Source: Bryum argenteum
Taxonomy: Eukaryota > Streptophyta > Bryopsida > Bryales > Bryaceae
Length of the DNA: 64,000 nt
Assembly: GCA_037043015.1 (NCBI GenBank)
Contig: CM073321.1
Location: forward strand, 36,482,420-36,546,419
Reading direction: 5' to 3'
The position numbers were made by a program, and so were the translations under genes. Position 1 is the first letter of the stretch. Every line of letters starts with the position of its first letter. The notes below the pieces were generated by a model. The model did not search any database and was not told where the DNA came from. It saw only the letters and a list, made by a program, of their open reading frames with translations. Positions 46,811 through 57,945 of this stretch are shown here, piece by piece.

Positions 46811-49745
46811 TGAAATTTTTTTGACTCACCGTAGGAACCAACTTGGAGTTGGAAAAGAAAGTATGACTCTAACAATTTATTAAAGTTATGAAATGCCTTC
46901 GAAATGATGACTCACAATTAATAGATAGTCAATGAACTAGTCTCTTCAAGGATCAAAGTGGGAGGAAATTGGTCATTCTCAATTTGTAAAGAACGCATAA
47001 TAAGACTCTAAACTATCAAGGTCCTTGTCGTCACTAGTTGTGAGTGAATTCACCACAAAGACTCCCTCACTCTTGGTTTTGCTTCGATTCCAAGCCCAAA
47101 CATTTTGAACTTGGTGTGGAAGGAACATTTACTTTTGGTACTCTAGCATGTACCTCAAAGAACATTTACAATTTTGGTTACCAAGATTTCAACTTTTATA
47201 AAATTAAGCAAGAATATAATTTATTCTAGCACAAATAAAGATTATCACACTAGGATGTTTGCATAACATTGGGATTACAAAGCTTTTTTTGTAATTGGAG
47301 TTAGGAGAAAAAAAAACCAAGTCAAATTTGATGGTTACGATCTCACAAATACAAAGAATCAATGGTTCAAATTCGGGATTTCTATCAAATGCCAAGTAAC
47401 TTTCAAGATCTCCCTATCGGATCCTCTAAATAATGCTGAGATTGAGTTCCAATAGGAGAAAGCCCACATGAAAGGGTTAAAAGTAATATTTTTTTCATAA
47501 TATTTTAATTGAATGTTTTTTAACTGCAAGGTGTATATGGTAAAATTTGCAAGCCCAATTCAAATCTTCATGTGAAATTCTTTGTCTACAAGCCAAATAC
47601 AATAGCTTTTCTTTTTTAAAAGCTTTGGGATATATGTTCATTACCAGATAACTACTCAATATCCCAAGTCACCCAATGTCAAGGGCACGGAAAGACACAA
47701 GGATATTTTGAACAGAAACTAACAAGAACTTGGATTAACAGAACGAGAACACGAACAACACCAAGAAAGGTGAGAACTACAAGAGATGTGTTGTCGAGAC
47801 TGAAGAACCCTTAAACCTCGACTCCTATGTATACTACCAGATGAGAAGCTTCTTCCAAGACTTCTCAAGCAAATTCCGAGACTTCTCTAGCAACTTTCGA
47901 GACGCTTCGAGAAGCTTCTCCATCTTCTAGAAGTTTCTAATGTATGTCCGTGACACGCAAGTTTGAACCTTCATAGATTTTACAAGGACAACCTTTAACT
48001 TGTTTTGTAAATTTTTATATGTTTTTTCTTTCGAAGGTTGTCCGAATTTGAGATTTTGGAATTTCTTTTAAAAAAAAATGCCTGAAAATCCAAAACTTGC
48101 AAGCTACCTACCCACTGTTCTTTTTTACTCTAAACTAGATACAATTAACGCGAAGCATATTTTACCAAATTTTATTCAATATCTTCTTTTGTATAATAAT
48201 TTACGTGAAGGTTTAGAGAGTCAAATGAGGCTCCAAAATCTTTCATGGGCATGCTCAACTTAATTTTCCACACGAAGAAGAATATGGGAAATATTCAACA
48301 AGATACGATAGGTCTGTTAAAGGGTCTCGTTGACTGTAATTTACGATACAAAGATCTTAAGTGAAATTGGGCCTGAAGTTATCATTCAATGTCTAATGTT
48401 GAGTTGTGGACAATATTACATTCAAATGCTATAGATTACATAATCAAAACATCAGGAGCAAAAGTTGTGACACCATATTACCTTGTAAGGTGTACGCAAA
48501 CACATTCCATCAGCATTGTGGTGGTCCGAGTTTGATTGTCCTTGACCTCATTTGAGCGTCACAATGCGTCCAAAGGCAAATATCCTTAGCTATACGAGTA
48601 TTCAACTAGAGCGTCTTCAAACGTTGGCAAGTCTTAGCCGCTTATGCATTGAGATGTATTATAAACTTTTTAGATGATCAAATTGAGAAAATGTGAGGCT
48701 TTCGCTAATGATAAGTAAACGTAATAATAAAATATATAAAAATCCTCAAAAAACAACATGCATGACTAATGCAGTAGGCCAACTAAAAATAGATGGTTGT
48801 ATATAGTCCAAACCAAACAGGGCAAAGAAACACCTACTACGATCATAGTAAAGCACCATCAAAGTGCTGGTCACACTAAGCAACCCTATAGTCTATAAAC
48901 TCAAGCACATTTGGGCTAAAGCTTTCATGTGTAGTTCACAATAAGATAGGAGATGGGTCAGCAATCTAATCCTAAGCACTCCTCTTTGCATAGGATGTCA
49001 AGATGAGTGTTGACAGAGGACTGTTGTAGAGAATTGCATCACTAATCAAGTCTCCTATAGAATCCGCGATTTTAAAAGTACAAAAAAGTCAGTACAAGAT
49101 ATTAGCAAGTGTTGTAATCAACGTTTGGAGCCAACAACTCGCTTTCTTCTTAAGCAGGAGAATCATTTTTGTAGGCCAATAAAAAACTATGGAATATCTC
49201 TTCATCAACTTCCATAGCCATGAGGTAACAGTTTGTGCGCGTGCAATTACAGGAGAACCTAAAGATTTAGAAACTCACGTTAGAAATACAGAATATGTAA
49301 ATTTATTCATTGGTTGGTTTGAGCAAAGAATTGCTAGTACTAGCGCTCTTGTTGAGGACAATGTCTTTCTGATACGTAAGAAAATCCACGAAGCATTGGA
49401 TAAAAGAGGGATTCTTCTTCTACGAGGCGCGCCACGGCATACCATTTGTACGATAACACAATGACTCATTGACCACAAAGTCAGGGACATCGCAAGTCAA
49501 AGACATTGCAAGAAAATGAGTTTTTAACCGACAGAATTCTAAGGAGAGAACGTTGGGTGCTCGAGTAAAGAAAATGACAAAGGCGTCATCTTTACATGAG
49601 CGGAATGATCTGCAATCGACTCGGAGTACGCCAATCGCGACAAGGCGCATTCATTTGGAAATACCTCTTGACTTCGATCAGTACAAGCGCTGCTTGGGGA
49701 TTTGGAGATAATGGGGTACGCAATGTTGTTATCCAAGTTCAATGG
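46811..49745. other. Gene-poor DNA
   Basis: The only protein-like frame is 49189-49464 (91 codons, FINFHSHEVTVCARAITG), which I do not recognise. Clustered CTTCTC/CGAGACTTCT repeats lie at 47850-47935. Nothing else is supported. Confidence 0.35.
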
Positions 49746-50260
49746 AAAGTAAAAGAGAGAATACGAACAATGAAAGCTTATACTCATGTAGAGCAATGTT
49801 GCTTGAATGATATAATTTCTTCTCTCGAACGCCTTTATTTGTAATACCTCTATGGCACTTATCAACGACACTTATCTTCCACCCTTATCGACCTATCTAT
49901 CACACTTATCCATCTATCCACCACATATCCTTTACTCGTATTCAACTATCTACTGCACAGATCTACTACACTCTTTCCATTGTACTTATCTTCCTATCCA
50001 CTATACATATCCTTTACTCATATTCACCTATCTACTACATAGATCTACTACACTCTTTCCATCGTACTTATCTTCCTATCTACCATACATATCCTTTACT
50101 CTTATTCACCTATTTACTACACAAATCTACCACACTCTTTCCATCGTACTTAACTTCCTATCCACCATACATATCCTCTACACTTATCCACCTCATTCCT
50201 TACTCAACTTATTCATTCGTTACTTTAGTTCACTTTCATAAACTACGAGCAATCTAATCT
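49746..50260 (-). repeat. Copia element 3' LTR (approximate limits)
   Basis: Shares with 54457-54860 the ordered blocks GAGCAATGTTGCTTG, ACCTCTATGG(C/T)ACTTATCAA and CACTTATCTTCCACCCTTATCG, and a long run of CCACCTATC/TACTACAC motifs. This copy has an internal expansion of CTACTACACAGATCTACTAC-type units (49930-50150). Exact TG..CA ends were not fixed. Confidence 0.7.
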
Positions 50261-50561
50261 TCAACACTCCCACATTCTGAGTAGTTTCTACCTCACACTC
50301 CCATTGCCTCCGTAAGCTTCTTCTGTCTCACCTAAGCAAGTTCCTTGGTCAACACATCAGCCATCATATTCTTTGTTGGATATTACCACAAGCTCACCTC
50401 CCCATCCTCCAACCTCTCGGAAATGAAGTGGTGTTCTACATTAGTGTACTTCGTATGAGAATAATGCTTGGGGTCCTTGGCAAGGGCAATGCATCCTTAG
50501 TTGTCATACATGATCCTCGTAGCTCTCCTTTGCACAAATCTAACATCCTCCAATAGTTGTT

Positions 50562-53500
50562 TTAGTCACAAAGCCTCATATGGGCCTGTACTCTACCACT
50601 GGGCCTGCACTCCTCCATATTTAACCGCTTGAGCACCTCCTTAATGTACTTGAGATGGCTCATGGTCATAGTACGTGAGTTGCAATTCCTCTCAAAAGCG
50701 ATATCAAGGCAAAACTCCAGAGCTCCAAGATCACTTATCTCAAACTCCTTCTCAAGCTTGGTCTTCAACCAGTCTAAAACTGCATCATCACTAGCCAAGA
50801 TAATCGAATCATGCACGTTGATGATCACAATCAACTAACACTGTCTTGTTTGCTTCACATACAAAGAGTGATCCGCATAGCTTCTAGAAAAGCACTTTTT
50901 GGTAAAAAAATGTCAATCTCTTGGTACCATGCCCTTGGTCATTGGTTGAGCCCATACAACAACTTTTTGAGCTTGCAAACAAGGTGTTGAGTGCACTCTT
51001 CAACAAAACTAAGAGGTTGGTCCATGAAGATGTCCTCCTCCAACACACCATTATAGAACGCCGTCTTCACATCCATAGGTTTAATCTCCAAGTCTATGGC
51101 TACGTCAATCGCCAAGGATGTAACGAATGGTGGTAACTTGGCCACGAGTGTAAAGGTCTCATGGAAATCAACACCCTCCACTTCACAAAAGCCCTTTGCC
51201 ACCTACCATGCTTTGAAACGCACGATGTTGCTTTGTGCATCCCTCGCGGTCCTAAATACCCACTTGCAATCAATACTCTTGTGGCCCTTTGGCAAAGGGG
51301 CCAACTCCCATGTGTCATTGGCCATTAGAGATGCGTACTCCTCTTGCATGGCCACGTCTTACTTGCTTGCATCCACACTTTGGAAAGCAACACCTAAGGA
51401 TCATCAAAACAAGCCGAAAGATCATCAACATAAGTCATGTATGCACGTTCTACCTAACTAGGTGGTGGAAGAATGTGGTTCAATCATCACTCACCTGGCG
51501 GTCTCCTCTCCCTCAATAGATACCTTGAGCATTGTGCACGATGCCCCTCTCTAATCTCTTCATGTAGTGCTAGCTTCTCTTCTAAGACCTCTTCCTCTTC
51601 TTTCTCTTGTAGTTTATGCACACCTTTAGCCTCCTCTCAAACTTGTGCCTCTCCTAAAACGGGCGATGAAGTGGAGGTGCATCCACCACAATCACCGTAG
51701 GTGGCTCTAAACTCCCACATGAGTGCATCTCTACATTTGCATCTCGACAAGTGGCCTCTTCCACAAATACCACATCACGACACTTGAGAATTTTCTTGGT
51801 CTCCAAACACATCAACCTATAAGCCTTGGTTGCTTATCAATGATCAAGAATCACGCACCTTGCGCCCTATGCATGAAGTTTAGTCTTCTTCTCATCTGAC
51901 ACCTTTGCACAAGCTATACGGCATGACACACAAATGCCTCTTTGGGTATCTTACCAACAAGTGCATTAGTTGGACACTTATTGCATGTGTACACCGCTGT
52001 AACCACCGCTTCCGCCCAGAGGTTATTTGTTGAGGTTTGGTGGTGTAGCATGCTCTTTGCCATCGCTACAATGGTACAATTTGCTCTCTCCGCCACTTCA
52101 TTTTGTTGAAGTGTGTATGGTGTTGATAGTTGTCTCTCGATGCCATGTGCTTGCTAGAAGCACTCAAAGGCCTTGGAAGTGAACTCCTTCCTATTGTTGG
52201 ATCGAAACACCTTGATCTTGTGCTCCGATTTCTTCTCCACAAGGGCCTTGAACTCTCCAAACTTGGCAAACACCTCTCCATTGAACTTCAACACATACGC
52301 CTACGCCTTTCTAGAGAAATCATCATTGAAAGTCACAAAGTACAAGCAACCGCCCATTAAAATGGTCTTAATTCGACCACAAACATTGGAACGCACTAAC
52401 TCCAGTAGCTTGCTTGCACGTTGACCTCTCTCTCTTGGAAATGGAGTCGTAGAAGTCTTGTCTTCAATGCATCCTTCACAAACTGCTCAATTTGATGCAC
52501 CATCATTGATTTGCATGCCTAGCACCATGCTTTCAAGGGCCTTAACTCTCTTGACATTCAAATGCCCTAGGCGTCTATGCCATAGCTCCAAAGAGGCTAA
52601 TTGTGGTATTTGGTAAGCCACATTGGCCATTTTATGCATGGAAAAGGGCATTTCATACAAACTCCCAACTCTAGACAATGTAGCATGTACGTTCCTATTG
52701 GCACCCCCTCACAATGCATGTATCATCATCAAACTCCACCTTGTAACCATTTAGAGCAAGCTTGAGTACGGAGATCAAATTCCTTTTGAACTTTAAGATG
52801 TGGAGCTCTTTTTCATATTGAGCTTGTGCTTCAATTTCATCACCATCACCTCCTCATCAATGGTGCCAACTTCAACCGCATGCACGTTGCTATCATTTTG
52901 TAAGTGCACATTTTGTAGTGGTAATAATACCTTATATGTCCTATGGGGTGTCATGTATTAGGTGGCTCCGGAATTCATGATCTACTTGACAATGGTATTG
53001 TCATTTCCATCATTGATTTCCGAGACATGCTCCTCCTCCATCTCCACATTGCTTGCATTAATAGTGCTAAGAAACACGTACTACTATTCATTGTCTTTAG
53101 AGGTTGCAAGATTAAAGGTCTCCTCCTCCTTCTTTTTATTTAAGAAGCAATACCGCGCAATGTGACTTGGTTTCCCAAAATTGAAGCACAACTTGGTCCG
53201 TTTTGCATCTTTTCTTTGTTTTGGGACGCCACCAACGTTGCCTCATCACTTTGAGCACCCTTTTACTTCTATTTGGAGACTTTATGGATCAACCTGAACA
53301 CCGCAAACTCAATCGTAAGATCAACAAATTTTAAGGTCTCTAAAGCGGTTATCAAGTACTGAAATGAAGGAGGCAAGCTATCCAACAACGTCATAAAAAT
53401 ATCCTCCTCCTTCATGAGAACTTCCAAGGAAGCAAGTTGATCTCTAAGAGCCTTGATGTTGTTGATGTGCTTCAAAAAGTTAGTCCCTTCTTCCATCTTG

Positions 53501-53855
53501 ATTGTCACGAACTTGCGCCTTAAGAAGAGCGTATTTGCCAAACTTCTTGTCTTATGAATGTTACAAAGCACTCTTCATTCTTCCGCTGGTTCTTTGCAAC
53601 TCTTGATGTGAGTTTGTTGGGCATCCACCAAATTGAGCACAATCATAGATATGGCCTTTTTAAACCCCTATCCTTCTTGTCACTTGTGCCAGATGATGGA
53701 GCCTCGTCCATGTCTTCGACAATCTTCTGCAAGTCCATGGAAGGGAGTGTGAAGTTCATTTCGAGCTTCCACAAGTTGAAGTAGGTGCCATTGAACTGCT
53801 CAAGCACCCCCACTCTTTCACCCTCAAAAGAAGTCATGGTAAAATACAACCGCAT
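50562..53855 (-). pseudogene. Ty1/copia gag-pol, decayed
   Basis: Minus-strand order is that of copia. Gag starts MTSFEGERVGVLEQFNGTYF-NLWKLEM (53855-53643) and continues LLDSLPPSFQYLI (53269-53571). A zinc knuckle near 53170 reads CFNFGKPSHIARYC, with the second Cys replaced by Phe. GAG-pre-integrase follows as LWHRRLGHLN (about 52590) and integrase C-terminal part as MAERANCTIVAMAKSMLHH (52096-51914). Reverse transcriptase reads GVDFHETFTLVAKLPP and MDVKTAFYNGVLEEDIFM (51202-50939), and the RNase H side SDLGALEFCLDI (50834-50562). The catalytic YVDD is NVHD here. Multiple frameshifts separate the parts. Not functional. Confidence 0.85.
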
Positions 53856-54456
53856 CCCTTACAACACCAAGCACTAAAATATAGCTGCTAAACACTCAAA
53901 TCACCTCCTACAAGTGTGCAAATACACTTGTGCACAATAATGTGCACAAAAGGCTTCTTCTACACTCAAAGAAGCAAGATACACTTCCTGCCGCTTAAAT
54001 CAAATCTACAACAAGCTCTATAACCTTTAAATGCTTGATCTAGTTCTCTACCTCACGCGCAAGATGTCGTTGTACTTTTAAGTACTCAATTAGATCACAA
54101 TAAGGACTTTCAAGCTCAAAACCATTACAAACAAATCATTTGGTAGCTCTTGAAGCAAGTGAGCACCTCTAGTGTGATAGGAAGACTCAAACTACAACAA
54201 AGGAGCCTTACAAGCCTCCAACGTCTTAAAGACTCTTCTACACATCTCGAAATCACCTCCGATTGACTCCAAAACGTTGCAAACACCTCCAAGTGGCTCG
54301 AAGGGCACCTCCAAGGCTCCAAAAGCTTTGAAGTAGTGCAAATCAGCCCTTCTTGTGCATGCAACACCTCCTCAACCTCCCATGTCTCCAAATGTATTCA
54401 AACTCAACCTCGCTACAAGAGTAGTGGGCCTATAACGTATTGAAGCTCTATAGAAA

Positions 54457-54860
54457 GAGAGATAAAGAATACAAACAATCAAATCTTACACTCAAGTATA
54501 GCAATGTTGCTTGCATGAAATAATGCCTTCTTTAGAAGGCCTTTACTTATAGTACCTCTATGGTACTTATCAAGCACACTTATCTTCCACCCTTATCGAC
54601 CTACCTATGACACTTATCCACCTATCCAATACCGTTTTCTTCTACTCTTTTCCACCTATCTACTACACTCAATCCACCACACTTATTCTCTAGTCTTTTC
54701 CACCTATCTACTACACTCAATCCACCACACTTATTCTCTAGTCTTTTTCACCTATCGACCCACACTCTATCCACCATACTTATCTTCCACGAATATTCAT
54801 GTCATGCCTTACTTATCTTATCCACTAATAACCTTAGATTACTCTAATCAATTACGAGAG
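54457..54860 (-). repeat. Copia element 5' LTR (approximate limits)
   Basis: Direct repeat partner of 49746-50260. It includes GTATAGCAATGTTGCTTGC, ACCTCTATGGTACTTATCAA and CACTTATCTTCCACCC blocks, and ACTACACTCAATCCACC duplicated near 54660-54730. Confidence 0.7.
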
Positions 54861-55179
54861 GTACGTTTACCTCGACTTGAATTAATATCAATGATGTATT
54901 TTCATTTGTTCTATGTTTAGTGATGGATTTTAATTCTGAGTTATCAATTACTACTTTTTTAATGTCGTGAGTATCTAGATATACTTCCAAACAAAAAAAG
55001 GGATCTGCTCTTGCTAGAGTCCACCACATGGAGTTTTATGCATCTGATTGCGACGACGACAATCATAAGAGTTTTTGTGAGGTTGAGCATTTGTTCTACA
55101 CCTTTAATTTGTAGTTCTATTGCATTTATGCATTGGTGATTGTCTAAATCTCCGGACGAATCATGTTTTTTGATTGACA

Positions 55180-56830
55180 GGACTTAGAGGCTTTCGTCAA
55201 TCTAGTTTTGCCGAAACACTTAAAGAATTGTCTCGCTTCCAAGAACCAAATGGGTGACCAAATTTATGAATCTTCTCAATTACGGAGAAGACCTTGTTGC
55301 CAGAGGTATTTGTCAGAGTGTGGACTCCAAAAAAGTTCAAAAGTCTAATAACGCGCCATTAAGTGAAGACCAAGTGGTTGTGCAGATCGTAAAGTCCTTG
55401 AATTTGAACTTCATACCTGCTTCATATACAAAACAAGGAAATGGAAACTTAGTCATGCCATGCACAAGAGGTGGTCACTACTTAATCATTTACATGTTGA
55501 TGAATACTACGCTGCTATTTATGCCTGCGATCATCCAAGGAGAAAGGGCTTTGCTGGTATGAGTTGGGGCAATAAAATCCTCGCTTCTTGAGGACCAAGA
55601 GAGAAGAGGAGCTACTAATGTTGGAGTGTGTCAACTTTGTTGCGAGCAAAGTATCTTGCTACAATCACTGTTGTCAATATTTTTAATGGCTCTACAAAAA
55701 CAGATGTATGAGGCTTTAGATTTTGAATCTAAGTTTCAATTCAAGATAGATGTCCATTATCGATTTCATCAGGCAATCGACGGGAGTATGATGGTAACCA
55801 CTAAAGGCAATGACGTTTGTGTGCCTGCATTGCAATATATCAGTGGAGTTCTTCTTTGAACGTTCTATAGGGGGAAGGCGGAAGCTGAGGCCAAACTACA
55901 TGCTCGCCAAGATGGGAACGTTGGTGAGAAGAAACCTCGACTGCATGTAAAGCAAGTTGTTGCTAATTTGAGGATATTCATCAATAGTGCTATTGATGCT
56001 AAGCCTCTTAAAGCAAAGACGTTGACAACTGGTGACAAGGTGGTAGCGCAGACCTTGCCGACATCTTTCAAATAGAAGGATGCTATTCTAGGTATTAATA
56101 TTGTCAACGAGAATTTGGGCATAAAGTTTATTTCCCAGAGTACCCGTAGCATGATCAGGAAGGAAAAATTCTCGGAATACTCAAAAAACGCGCCAATGGA
56201 CAATTTTGCTCGTTGCTCCTTCTATGACCAAACGGAGAAATTGATCAAGTTAATGGTATCTGGGTCATGTCAACGCGATATATCGATGAAGAACTTAGAA
56301 GAGCATTTTAGTCACCAGGAAACTCATCGCCAATACTATTACATGGTGTGTTCTCTTTCTATCCAAAAACCAAAGAATGTCATTTGTATAATACACGACA
56401 AGATGGATCATGCAAAGACTGCATACCCTTTGTTTTCAAACAAGACAAAAGCAAATGATGCACCGATAAAGCTTCCGATTGTGGTCACCAGCATGATTGC
56501 TCACAAGCATAGCTATGTTTGGTACGCGCATTATGGGCTCGATATCTATCGAAGTAATTGCAATCACACAATTGAATCAATATTGCAGCTTCTTCAAAAT
56601 CTTAAAGGAGTTCCTATTTCTTCTTCAAAATTCTTATTTGCAAATTGAGGGTTGTGTCTTATATTTGAAGCGGTATTAACTGGAAAAGAACGGTGTTCGG
56701 TCGCTCTTCTTCCACAAAGTGAAGTTTCAGGGATGACAGAGCCTCTACCTCCTATCCAACAAGTGCAACTCGACAACGCACCTTCAAACACAAAGAACGA
56801 TTCATGTTTTGCTTCTGGTCTCCTCTAGTA
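55180..56830 (+). pseudogene. DUF7869-like DDE transposase family member, broken
   Basis: Pieces align in order with the intact minus-strand protein at 57946-60237. FQFKIDVHYRFHQ and GNDVCVPALQYISG (55730-55855) match IKLDVHRQFHTNG and GIDVCPLAWMQIMG. NFARCSFYDQTEKLIKL, HDKMDHAKTA and WYAHYGLDIY (56200-56550) match NFARCSKCDEFDSLMKL, HDKMDHSKTA and RYAHFGLDIF. QVQLDNAPSNTKN (56760-56800) matches NVQMDNAVSNNKN. Stops and frame changes occur near 55565, 55859, 56072, 56646 and 56826. The VGHTHDDID end is missing. Its substitutions show a separate lineage, not a recent duplicate. It faces the intact copy tail to tail. Confidence 0.85.
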
Positions 56831-57945
56831 CACATGAGATGTGGGCGCTTTTTTCGAGAGTCCTGCACAACAAGAGAAGCTTTAAATTAAATCTCAAGAT
56901 TCACATGATTGCTAATGCATGATTTAGCTAATAATCCAATGACTTTAGGAAGTAGGCAATTTCTATGTAATCAGGTAAGCAAAGGTGAATCACAAAGGAA
57001 AATCTGGAAAATAAAGTCATGTTCCCTAAATCAAAAGTCTAAGTGATTATCCATGTCATTGATGTAATTCAAATCTTTTTCAAAAACAAGCCTAAACAAC
57101 ATTTTGGCTATTTAGAGCATAATTTCTTATTTGAGATTCATAAGAACCTCGTATTCGTTATAATGGGAGAAGAACAATCTCCCAAATTAATACATAGAGT
57201 TCAATCGAGCTAAAATTCACTCAGTTATTGGCCACACCGTAAGCATATGCATTATGAAAATAAAATTTCCATTAAATTGGGAGGTCCACTTAGATCAAAA
57301 CATTATGTAGAAAGCATGTCATGGGATGAAGAAAATAAAACAGAGTGATTAAGACCCTTGTGTTAGCAATATGATAAGCACTTGTCGTAGATTGGATCAA
57401 CATCGTAATATGAAGAATTGGATTGCATCAACCCATAATTTGAATATATAATAGGAAATGAACAAAATACAGTATAATATGTAATTCACTTACGACTATA
57501 TATTAGAATACAAAATAAATGGTCTAAGAGTCGGCTATCGGATGCGTAGAGCATCATTGATAGAATACTACTCTTCTGAAGATGTGGCAAGTTCTCCCAA
57601 AGAGGCCTTTATGATATTGATTTGAATTTCAGGTATTGAAATAGTCATATCTTGCCCCATTCCGTCGTCCCCCCTAGGTTGCCTTGTTCTAGATTTCCAT
57701 GCTGTGAAAATGGCATCCGTACTTTGAGATGAAACGTCGACGCCTCTCTCCACCGTCCAACGTAGCTTTTTGTTTACATCTCAACCTGTATAATACTTTT
57801 GAACATCCCTATCCCGTGATATGGGACGAAAGAACTGGATTTCTACGGTATTCGGTAAGTGTGGGTTTGAATTTGGATCAAACATAGCACGCCCTATCCA
57901 AAATGGACAGCCATCTGTGCCACATGGACGTAGAGCAACAAAATA
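56831..57945. other. Spacer between the two transposase copies
   Basis: AT-rich. A 61-codon minus frame (57568-57753, SQSTDAIFTAWKSRTRQPRG) just downstream of the intact gene could be a lost C-terminal piece, but it is not recognised. No palindromes of the 60.5-62.4 kb type occur here. Confidence 0.4.

Larger units (their letters stand above)
49746..54860 (-). mobile_element. Decayed Ty1/copia LTR retrotransposon
   Basis: Two direct LTR copies flank a gag-int-RT remnant, in the copia domain order (integrase before reverse transcriptase). LTR divergence is visible by eye (many substitutions and an array expansion), so it is an old insertion. Confidence 0.8.

Noticed and set aside
49852..50241. 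129-codon Tyr/Ser/Pro-rich frame
   Set aside because: It lies within the copia LTR and reflects its CTACTACAC-type repeats.
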